Source of the DNA: Maricaulis sp048270095
GTDB taxonomy: Bacteria; Pseudomonadota; Alphaproteobacteria; Caulobacterales; Maricaulaceae
Length of the DNA: 64,000 nt
Direction: 5' to 3'
Assembly (NCBI RefSeq): GCF_048270095.1
Contig: NZ_JBLWTL010000003.1
Coordinates: forward strand, 62,001-126,000
Shown one piece after another: positions 52,971-61,200 of this stretch (position 1 is the stretch's first letter; every line of letters begins with the position of its first letter). The notes below the pieces were generated by a model. The model searched no databases. It was not told the DNA's origin and was given only the letters and a program-made list of their open reading frames with translations. Made by a program: the position numbers and the translations under genes.

Positions 52971-53891
52971 TCACTCGATGATCGAAAGCCTGGGCTTCGA
53001 CACCCGGCCTTCCCCCTTGCCATCATCGGCTGATCCCTCGTTCTGCCTTTGTGGCTTGATCAGCGGTCCCAGGCCGGACATGCCAGCCTGACGCGCCGCT
53101 GGATCCGCGTGCAACGGAAACTTCACCGGTGCATCGCGGAAACTCTTGAGAACCTGGCCGAGGCCATTCCAGCCACGCTCGCGCATGCGGCGGACCTGTT
53201 CGAGATCGAGCTCGAACGCCATCACCTCGCGGCCCGTGCCGGCCTCATGCATTAATTCACCACCTGGCCCGTAGACCACTGAGCGCCCATTGCCCTGCTG
53301 GCCTGCACCATTGATATCAACGAAATAGCACTGATTGATCGCCGCGTTGGCGCGGGCAATGGCCAGCTCGACATCGCGGTCGACCGTATTGGTCATGGTC
53401 GGCAGGATGATCACCTCAGCGCCCATCGCGCAGATGGTGCGGATCGCCTCGGGGAACCACATATCGTAACAGATCGCGATGCCAACGCGGCCGATGCCGG
53501 GCACGTCGAATACGACGTAGTCCGTTCCTGACTCGACGCCACTCTCATAGGGCAGAAAGGGAAATATCTTGTCGTAGCGGGCGATGATCTCGCCGTGCGG
53601 ATCGATGACGGGTGTCGTGTTATAGACCCTTCCCTCGCGGTGCTCATAGAGCGAGCCGGGGATGAGCCACATGCCGGTTTCCTGCGCGAGCGCCTGCAAG
53701 CGGCGTTCGGTCGGACCACCCGCGGCCTCCGCCTGGTCGAGGCTGGCACCATTGATCGCCAGCTCGCTGATCGCCACCATGATCACCCAGGGAAAGCGCT
53801 TCGCAATCGCACGGACTTCGCGCTCGACAAGATCGAGATTGCCATCGACGGCTGCGTCGAGCTGAATGGCGGCAATCGACAGTAAAGACAT
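52971..53891 (-). CDS. Nitrilase-superfamily carbon-nitrogen hydrolase (amidase)
   Basis: A 306-residue cytoplasmic protein with the full catalytic triad: Glu43 (AISELAING), Lys108 (RYDKIFPFLPYE) and Cys141 (IAICYDMWFPEAI). The loop after the Cys has DMWFPE, typical of aliphatic or N-carbamoyl amidases more than true nitrilases. It hydrolyses a C-N bond of an amide, releasing an amine or ammonia. The C-terminal 35 residues (PQRQNEGSADDGKGEG) are polar and poorly conserved. It is the first structural gene after the MocR-type regulator (133-bp gap with repeat motifs) and lies 64 bp upstream of the TonB receptor start. With gabTD in the locus, the product may be GABA or a related omega-amino acid. 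Confidence 0.88.
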   Translation of the reverse strand: MSLLSIAAIQLDAAVDGNLDLVEREVRAIAKRFPWVIMVAISELAINGASLDQAEAAGGPTERRLQALAQETGMWLIPGSLYEHREGRVYNTTPVIDPHGEIIARYDKIFPFLPYESGVESGTDYVVFDVPGIGRVGIAICYDMWFPEAIRTICAMGAEVIILPTMTNTVDRDVELAIARANAAINQCYFVDINGAGQQGNGRSVVYGPGGELMHEAGTGREVMAFELDLEQVRRMRERGWNGLGQVLKSFRDAPVKFPLHADPAARQAGMSGLGPLIKPQRQNEGSADDGKGEGRVSKPRLSIIE

Positions 53892-53983
53892 GAACTCACC
53901 CCTGATAGCGGAAGCGCGGAGCAGTCAATCGAGGCCCCGCACTTCACCTTCGCCCGACCATGGCAGCGAAGCCGGTGGTGACT

Positions 53984-54017
53984 TAGAGCCAGATCGGGAC
54001 CAACTATGGGGCCAGTT
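53984..54017 (-). promoter_or_regulatory. Candidate MocR operator upstream of the amidase-TonB operon
   Basis: TAGAGCCAG (53984-53992), GGGACCAACT (53996-54005) and GGGGCCAGTT (54008-54017) form RCCARYT-like direct repeats at 11-12 base spacing, about one helical turn. They match words in the gabD promoter. The site sits 93-126 bp before the amidase ATG, just past the stop of the regulator gene. Confidence 0.5.
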
Positions 54018-54024
54018 CAGGGGG

Positions 54025-55887
54025 TCAGGGGCTTGTCTTCTGGCTGGCCGGTTCGACCGTTTCTCGACTGAGCACAGCGGAATCAACCACGCGCCCCTGC
54101 TCGTCCAGCCAGGAGACGCGATCGCCCGAAATGCGGACGTGAAAGCCCATCGCTTCGCCAAAGGCCCAGTTGCGCCACTGGCGAAACCATTTATCGCCCT
54201 CGACCCACCAACGGCCGCTATCCTGCTCCTCGGCGCCATAGCCGGACCGGCCGGTCATGCTGCCATCTGCGGCGAGCATAATCGTGCAGAGTTCCCCATA
54301 GACCGTATTGTAGAGCAATGTAGCGCTACTCATCGCCGCCTCCAGCGCTTCCGCCCCAAGCCAGCCCGTTCCGGTTTCAGCCACTGCAGCTGGCGCGGCA
54401 CGGTCAAGCTCCAGCATAACCTGGGACAGGGCCTCAATTCCGGCCCGGATTTCGCTGGCCGGTAGTCCTGTCACACCAAGGCGGAACATATTCTTTGCCC
54501 CATCGGGCAGGGCGAACCAGTCATCCGCAGGTTCGATCAATATGCCACGCGCCTTCGCGGCATGAACCAGCACGCGGGCGTCGAGATTGGCCGGACCACG
54601 GACCCAATAGGTTGTGCCACCCTCTACCGGCGCGACAGCGATCGATGACGGGCGATAATGGTTCAGCGCATTCTGCAGCGCGATCAGCCGTTCTTCGCTG
54701 ACCCGCCGAAGACGGCGCAGCATCGCATCATAATGCCCCAGCGACAGGAAGAAGGCCGCTGCGCGTTGGTTGTTCGGGGACGGGCGACGCGTCGTCAGGT
54801 CGCGCAAGCGCCGCGCTTCATTGATGATACGGGCGGGCGCAACCATGAAGCCGAGCCGGACACCCGGGGCGAGAACTTTCGACAGGCTGGCGATATAGAT
54901 AACGCGGCCGTCCTGATCGAGGCTGCGAAGGGCGGGCAAGGCGTCTCCGAGATAGTTCATCTCGCACTCAAAATCATCCTCCAGAATGAGGAAGTCGCGC
55001 TCGGCAGCCATGGCAAGCAGCGCCTCGCGCCGACGCATCGACATGGTAACGCCGGTCGGGCGTTGCCGACTGGGCGAAACATAGACGATATCATTGCCTG
55101 GCAGACGGTCATCGACGATCAAGCCCTCATCGTCGACCGGCTGGTGGTGCAATTGCGCCCCATGCATCGTGAACATCTCGCGCAAATCGGGCAGGCCGGG
55201 CTCTTCCAGCGCGACACGCGTTCTGGAGTTGGCGAATAATTGCGCGACGAGGAAGAAGGCCTGCTGTTCACCGACGGTGATCAGCAGCTCATCGGGTCGG
55301 GCCCGAATGCCCCTCCGGGGCAGCAATTTGGTTCGAATTTCCTCGATGAGAGCGGGATCATCGACGTCGCCATTGTCAAGCGACCACTCCTCGACTTCAT
55401 TGACTGCAAGGGCGAGGCGGCTGGATTCCCGCCATTCCGCAATCGGGAAGAGCGTTCTGTCATAGCGTCCCTCGATGAAGGGAAACGGGTATTTCTGCCA
55501 ATCGGGCGGGCATTTATATCCATGCGTCGGAGGCCGCGTGCCGCGCAGGAAACGCGCCGCCGCAGCGGTCTCTCCGGCCCCCTCGGGACCGGCGATCAAA
55601 GGCATTCTCCGGTCCGGTGCCGTCGCCTCGGCTACATAGATACCCGAACGTTGCCGCGCCTCCAGATGTCCCTCGGCGATCAATTGCTGATAGGCGAGGA
55701 AAACCGTATTGCGCGACACGCCCAGCTCACTGGCCAGTTTCCGCGAGGACGGCAGTTTGCGCCCGGCCGGAAATATATCCGCCGCTATCGCCTCCATCAC
55801 ACGCCGCCGGATCTGCTCCTGCAAGGACAGGCTCAGTCCATGATCGATCCGGAAAAGCGGGGCGTAGGATTTTGCTAGACTCGTCAT
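54025..55887 (-). CDS. MocR/GabR-type regulator with extra C-terminal domain
   Basis: A 620-residue regulator. GntR winged helix (about 18-86, with GRKLPSSRKLASELGVSRNT), a linker, an aminotransferase-I fold (about 135-495) with the PLP lysine Lys337 in IASLSKVLAPGVRLGF and DDFECEMNY, then an additional domain (about 500-620). MocR proteins normally end near residue 480-500. The extension (LLYNTVYGELCTIMLAADG; GRWWVEGDKWFRQW; RISGDRVSWLDEQGRV) looks like a small beta domain reminiscent of DUF995/lipocalin-like proteins. The conserved TPSHQxPTG loop is altered to SPSRQRPTG, so PLP or amine handling may differ. Likely activator/repressor of the amidase-TonB and gabDT units. Confidence 0.87.
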   Translation of the reverse strand: MTSLAKSYAPLFRIDHGLSLSLQEQIRRRVMEAIAADIFPAGRKLPSSRKLASELGVSRNTVFLAYQQLIAEGHLEARQRSGIYVAEATAPDRRMPLIAGPEGAGETAAAARFLRGTRPPTHGYKCPPDWQKYPFPFIEGRYDRTLFPIAEWRESSRLALAVNEVEEWSLDNGDVDDPALIEEIRTKLLPRRGIRARPDELLITVGEQQAFFLVAQLFANSRTRVALEEPGLPDLREMFTMHGAQLHHQPVDDEGLIVDDRLPGNDIVYVSPSRQRPTGVTMSMRRREALLAMAAERDFLILEDDFECEMNYLGDALPALRSLDQDGRVIYIASLSKVLAPGVRLGFMVAPARIINEARRLRDLTTRRPSPNNQRAAAFFLSLGHYDAMLRRLRRVSEERLIALQNALNHYRPSSIAVAPVEGGTTYWVRGPANLDARVLVHAAKARGILIEPADDWFALPDGAKNMFRLGVTGLPASEIRAGIEALSQVMLELDRAAPAAVAETGTGWLGAEALEAAMSSATLLYNTVYGELCTIMLAADGSMTGRSGYGAEEQDSGRWWVEGDKWFRQWRNWAFGEAMGFHVRISGDRVSWLDEQGRVVDSAVLSRETVEPASQKTSP

Positions 55888-56109
55888 GGTTTACCGCAGT
55901 GTGGGGGCCGTCAGAGAGTGTCGGGGTATTACCGTGACAGGCCTGCCTGGAAAAAGACAGGCCGATGCGCGGGGTGCCGCGTGGGAATATGGAGGGCTCA
56001 ACTTGGCCGGGGATTCAGCGCGTCGCATGGGGCTGGTCGAGTTCAGGCGACGCAATCAGCTTGCCATTCCACAGATCCGGCCCGGGGTATCGGCCCGTGA
56101 TCAACCCGG
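55888..56109. promoter_or_regulatory. Intergenic region upstream of the MocR-type regulator
   Basis: A 222-bp gap between the phosphatase stop and the regulator start, both minus strand. It includes an imperfect hairpin with GGCCTG and CAGGCC arms and a T-rich loop on the minus strand at about 55941-55964. No GCCAGTT repeats are seen here, so the regulator may not use the same operator on its own promoter. No gene is evident. Confidence 0.3.
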
Positions 56110-56859
56110 TCATGTCGAGATGAACCGCACCCCGGCACTGTCGATCCGGGCGGCAGTCAGCACTCCCGATGCGTAGGCACCTGTATCGGTTCCGACACGG
56201 CGCCGGTTTGCGACCGGGCTGGGCTCGGGCGTATGGCCGTGCACAATAATATGGCTGAGTTTGCGGTCATCCTGGAGGAAGTCGTCGCGGATCCACAGAT
56301 ACTCGGCCTCACTCTGGAGATGAGCCGGGCGCGCAGGATCCACGCCGGCATGGACGAAGAAATAGCTGCCTCTTTCCTCGAACAAGGCAAGGTCACGGAA
56401 GAAATCAATGTGAGCCCGGGGCAGCAAGCGGCTCAGTTGGCGCCGGCTTTCTTCCCAGGCTTCGCGGTCATCCGATACACCGCGCGGCGGCCTCACGCCG
56501 TATGAAAGCAAAGTTTCTGTGCCGCCGAACCGCTGCCAGGCGGTGCCATGGCCAGCATCATCAAGAAAAGCCAGAAGCGTGGCTTCATGGTTCCCCTTGA
56601 GGAATACCGGGCGCCGTTGCCCGATTCTAGTGTCGGTCAACAACACATCTACGACACCGGCCGATTCAGGCCCGCGATCTATATAGTCGCCCAGGAAAAT
56701 CAGATCCGCCTTGCAGCCAGGGTCATCGCTGTGAATTTTCGCCAACAGCTCGAGCAATAAATCCCTGCGCCCGTGAATATCACCGATCGCGTAGACGGTA
56801 CCGGGCAGGTCAGCGCCCGCCCGCTCGCCAGTAAACCGCTTTAGGAATGATCCAATCAC
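56110..56859 (-). CDS. PP2A/PrpA-like metallophosphoesterase (serine/threonine protein phosphatase type)
   Basis: A 249-residue metallophosphatase with every family motif: GDIHG (residues about 26-30), GDYIDRG, GNHE, HAGV, HGHTPE and a terminal DTGAYASG. These bind the two metal ions. Bacterial members dephosphorylate proteins (PrpA/PrpB-like) or cleave Ap4A. The start is GTG 56859 with GGAG about 7 bases upstream. It is monocistronic, with its own gap on both sides. The target is unknown. Confidence 0.9.
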   Translation of the reverse strand: MIGSFLKRFTGERAGADLPGTVYAIGDIHGRRDLLLELLAKIHSDDPGCKADLIFLGDYIDRGPESAGVVDVLLTDTRIGQRRPVFLKGNHEATLLAFLDDAGHGTAWQRFGGTETLLSYGVRPPRGVSDDREAWEESRRQLSRLLPRAHIDFFRDLALFEERGSYFFVHAGVDPARPAHLQSEAEYLWIRDDFLQDDRKLSHIIVHGHTPEPSPVANRRRVGTDTGAYASGVLTAARIDSAGVRFIST

Positions 56860-57093
56860 TCTGATGCTCCGGAATGTCAGCCCCTAGCTAGGCGACCTCC
56901 CGGGAAATAGCCAGAGCTGTCCGACAAATCGGCGAGGTAAACAAATCCTCTAAGCCACACTTCAAATTTGAAACAAACTACAGATAAGATGAATACTAGA
57001 TGCTAAGGCTAATTACGATTAACCATCTAATTTAGATATATCGAAATGCGCACATGACACAACCAAACCCGATGAGTATTGGGAGTGTTGGCC
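56860..57093. promoter_or_regulatory. AT-rich divergent promoter region
   Basis: The 234 bp between the phosphatase (minus) and the cysteine peptidase (plus) are clearly more AT-rich than the surroundings. A perfect 12-bp palindrome TTCAAATTTGAA lies at 56961-56972, and further AT words (TAATTACGATTA) lie near 57010. GGGAG precedes the peptidase ATG. These are candidate operators for one or both genes. Confidence 0.4.
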
Positions 57094-57909
57094 ATGTTGA
57101 GTTCGTGTATATTTGCCAAAACGCGCAGGGCAGTTTTGACTTTGGCCGTCTGCAGCATGGCCGGCCTGGGTGCCGCGTGCACGACCACGAGCCCCGCCTC
57201 CGGTCCAATGACACTCGCAGGCCCTGTCACGCCGCCAGCCGGAGCGCTTCACCTCTGCCAGGAGCGACCCGATGTCTGTGGCTCGACCACAGCGATCACG
57301 GAGCCTACAGGCGGCGAGCATTCTCAAATGGCCACAGGCGGCCGAGCCTCCACAGACCCATCACACGCAAAACGCCTTCCGGATGCGGTTCAGGCAGCGA
57401 GCCCGCCGCCACCGCCAGCAATAGACATGGGTCCGACAACAGCCATGGTCACCTCGGCGCCACCGGTCAGCACACAGACCCAACGCATTGCAGCGGACAG
57501 CGACACAATGGCCTTGCTGGAGACCGTGAATCGGCAGGTGAACCGGGCCCTGCGCTGGCGCTCCGACCAGGAAATCTACGGTGAAGCTGAACGCTGGGCG
57601 ATGCCCCTCAGCGTCGGTGGCGGCACGATCGACGGCCAAGTCTATGGAGATTGCGAGGACTTCGCGCTGGAAAAGCGGGCAGCCCTCATTCGCGCCGGCT
57701 TGCCGCCGGAAGCGCTGGCCATCGCGATCGTCGAATCCTACGCGACCGGCCACCACGCAGTCCTGATTGTCCGCCTGGATAACGCAGACATTGTGCTCGA
57801 CAATGAAACACCATGGATCCTCCCCTGGAACGAGGCGCCCTACACCTGGCGCGCCGTGCAGGCCGGACCCAGCCTTCTGGAATGGCGCTCGCTCGCAATC
57901 TTGTCGTAG
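57094..57909 (+). CDS. Bacterial transglutaminase-like cysteine peptidase (BTLCP, LapG superfamily)
   Basis: A 271-residue exported protein. Signal sequence (AVLTLAVCSMAGLGAAC, with Cys29 a possible lipidation site), the BTLCP N-terminal motif (LHLCQERPDVCG, about 53-63), then an unusual Pro/Ser/Thr-rich insertion of about 65 residues (about 65-130, with SPPPPPAIDMG), and the peptidase core with Cys187 (GDCEDFALEKR), His221 (GHHAVLIV) and Asp236 (VLDNETPW). Family members such as LapG cleave large RTX or adhesin proteins at the cell surface. ATG 57094 has GGAG 8 bases upstream; a TTG at 57079 is unlikely. A large RTX protein lies downstream, a possible target. Confidence 0.85.
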   Translation: MLSSCIFAKTRRAVLTLAVCSMAGLGAACTTTSPASGPMTLAGPVTPPAGALHLCQERPDVCGSTTAITEPTGGEHSQMATGGRASTDPSHAKRLPDAVQAASPPPPPAIDMGPTTAMVTSAPPVSTQTQRIAADSDTMALLETVNRQVNRALRWRSDQEIYGEAERWAMPLSVGGGTIDGQVYGDCEDFALEKRAALIRAGLPPEALAIAIVESYATGHHAVLIVRLDNADIVLDNETPWILPWNEAPYTWRAVQAGPSLLEWRSLAILS

Positions 57910-58283
57910 CGCCGCCCGCAAGCCGCGCCACCGCTCCGGCCAGACCGCCTCGCAATCCGCGTGCAATCATAGCGCGCCTCCACGCTCAACATCCCCATAG
58001 CGCGAAGCGGTGCCGCCAACCTCGCGTGAGCGGCGAAATCTTAACACAAATCACCAACTTGGCGTCGGGCGAGGCTCGCCCCATCGCGACCCCCATCAAT
58101 GCATTTTTGCCCTTAACATTCAATCACTTAGCGCAAGCTTGTCGATTGATTCGGCCTTCGCGCTACTCAGATTGTTTAATAAATCATTGACTCTGGCAGT
58201 CCGTTGCCGTTCCCTAAAAAGTAATAAGCGTCAGGGGGTCTGTCGCTACAATGTTGCAAAAAAAGTAGGGTAGGGGACTGGCA
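57910..58283. promoter_or_regulatory. 374-bp leader/promoter region of the RTX protein gene
   Basis: The first half is coding-like in composition but has no supported gene. The second half (about 58090-58270) is AT-rich, with TTGACT at 58187-58192 but no well-placed -10 (TAAAAA only at 22 bases). AGGGGACT precedes the ATG at 58284. I saw no strong terminator after the peptidase gene, so readthrough into the RTX gene is possible. Confidence 0.35.
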
Positions 58284-61200
58284 ATGGCTTTCACAACATC
58301 TCAAGACTTCATCGACGCTTGGGCCGAACTTGACGCGGCTTATGTGACGTTTCCATCACTCGCCAGCACCGGCGGTAACTATCAAGACGACACACCGGTC
58401 GCCACCTCCGGCGAATTCATCGATGTTCTTTCCCAGTTTCCGGGCTATTTCGCGACGCTCCAGAGCGGCGCGACCACAATGGGTCAGCTGGCGCTGGCGG
58501 TGAACACCCTCTTCGTCGAGCTGGCCAACGCCTATGTCGAGTATCTGGAAGCGGGCAACCCGCCGATCATGGATATCGCCAAGGACCGAGGCGGCCCACC
58601 AAAGCCTGGCCAGACCTACCATGACAACATCCTCGGCAATCTCGGCGATGGCCCGATTGCCTGGCGCTTCGGCAGCGATGACCCTGCCAACAATGTCGAC
58701 GTCACCGGCGACGGCATTGGCGATCTGAACGCCGAACCTCGCTCGGTCGACGCGCTGGCCTATGGCGCACGCCCGCTGCCGGATGGCAATTCCACCGCCA
58801 ATATCAAGGCGAGCATTGAATGGGACCTGGCCAATATTCCAGGCATTTCCCCTGCCGACCTTGATCTGGGCCGCCTCGCCCACATTGCTGGCGAGATCAA
58901 CCTGGTATCGGGCGGCGTCATCACGACTTACGCAACCATCCAGGAAGCAATCAATGCGTCAGTGGATGGCGACACTGTCACCATCGGTGCCGGCACTTAT
59001 GTCCAGACCGGCGTTCTCAACGTCAACAAAGAGATTTCCATCATCGGTGCCGGCGATGGCGCGACCATCATTGAAACCGGTGTGGCGGGCTATGGCCTTC
59101 ACGTCACGGCCGATAATGTCTCACTTTCCGACATGTCGATCGATGCCAGCAACACGACCCATTACGGCGTGAAGATCGACCCGGGTTCGGGCGTCTATGA
59201 GGATGCGATCACCAACTTCTCGATGGAAGATATGACGGTATCCGGCGCGGGTCGCTCGGAAATCGACATGAACGGCCTTGATGGCGGCACGTTCACCAAT
59301 GTCACCGCTGACGGCCTTGACACCAGCGGCGTTGGCTTTGGCGTCTCCGATTCAACCGGCATCACGTTTACCGACATCACCACGACGGGGAATAACTGGG
59401 GCGCCGTCGGCCTCTATTCGGCCGGTCGCTCCTATGAGCCAGGCACTGACGACGTCACCTTCGCCGGCACTTTCACCTCTGACGATGCCCCCGGCATCTA
59501 TATGGAAGAGGAACTCCTCGAAGGTGTGCCCACGACGGTCACCAATATCGACCTCAGCGGGATCTACGACACGGTTTTCACGGTGTTCAATCCTGACCAC
59601 CGCGCCGGGGGTGAAAACTTCCACTTCATGTTTGGCAATGAAGCGGATGCCGAATCCTTTGCGCTTTCCCTCCCATCACCTGAATCATCCGTGATCGAGA
59701 GCGACGGCACATTCTACGTCTATGCAGGCATGTCGATTCAGGCAGCCGTTGATGCGTCCGAGGCCGGTGATACGATCATCGTTGGCCCTGGCACCTATGA
59801 CGAAGACGTTGTCATCGACCATGCCGTGACACTCCTGTCGGCTGATGGCGCCGCGACCACGATCATCAATGGCCAGAATGGCGCGCTGGGTGCGATCGAA
59901 GTTGATCCGAACGCCGGTGCCGTCCAGATCGGTGCAACCGGCCAGGGCTTCACGGTCCAGGGCAATAACGGCAATGGCGCCGTCGAGAACGCCGCGATTT
60001 ACCTGCAAGGTGCTCAGGATGGAATTACCATCCAGGGCAATATCATCGAAGCACGCGGCGATGCTGGCCTGCTGTCGGAATACTCGGCAGCCGTCAGCAA
60101 TCTGCTGATCGACAATAATGAATTCACCGGCCAGACCTTTGAGGGTGCCGACCCTGGCGGCAATGGCTTTGCGACGCAGTTTGACGTTGGCAATAATGTC
60201 CCACGCCAGCTGGTGACGATTGGTGGCAATGGGCAGAATGCCTCTGATGTCACCTTCACCAACAATACCGTGTCCGGCACGGCTGGCGGCACCAATGCCG
60301 GCGGCGACCAGGGCAATACGCTGGTGACGATCGATGCAGCGAATTCCACCATCGAGGACAACCTCTTCACCGGCTTCACGAACCGCTATGCAACCGCACT
60401 GCGTGCCCGTGAAGACAATACCGATATCCGCAACAACGTGTTCGACGGCGAGACTGCCGGTAGCGCAAACACGGGTGCCATCTATGTCGACACCCCGCTG
60501 CCTGGCACGATTGAAGGCAATACCTACATCACCGAGACCGGCGCGCGGACCTTCGAGTCCGTCGCTGGCGGACAAATCATCCGCGGCGGCACTGAAGTCG
60601 ATATGATCGACTATTCCGCTTCTGATGCGGGCGTTGATGTGCGTCTGTGGCGCGGTGGCGAGAACTCCGGCGGCCACGCTCAGGGCGACATCATTCGCGA
60701 TGTTGAATCACTGACCGGATCGGCCTTTGATGACTTCTTGCAGGGCAAATATGGTATTGACGCAACGCTGAATGGCGGTGGCGGCAATGACGAGATCCGG
60801 GGCTATGATGGAAATGACACGCTGATAGGCGGCGACGGCGACGACAACCTCCGGGGCGGTGACGGCGACGATATGCTGGACGGCGGTGCTGGCGATGACA
60901 TCCTCATTGCCGGCAACGGTGACGACACTCTGATTGGTGGCGCTGGAGCAGACTTCCTGATAGGCCATGGCGGCTTTGATACGGTCGACTACTCCAGCTC
61001 AAGCGCAGGTATTGATGTGCGCCTGTGGCGCGGCGGTGCGAACTCCGGTGGCGATGCCGAGGGCGACAAGCTACGCGATATCGAGGCCGTGATTGGTTCT
61101 GACTTCGACGATGTGCTGCAAGGCAAGTTCGGCGTTGACGTTACCCTGAATGGCGGTGGCGGCAATGACGAGGTCCGGGGCTATGACGGCAATGATACGC

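Noticed and set aside
55941..55964. Hairpin with T-rich loop after the phosphatase gene as a terminator
   Set aside because: The stem is only about 6 bp and the T run lies in the loop, not after the stem; it is also about 150 bp from the stop codon.
58187..58192. TTGACT as a -35 box for the RTX gene
   Set aside because: No acceptable -10 at 16-18 bases; the nearest AT-rich hexamer is 22 bases away, so I did not call a promoter.
58010..58273. Possible 87-codon gene upstream of the RTX protein
   Set aside because: It has no Shine-Dalgarno, no recognisable motif and covers the AT-rich promoter stretch.
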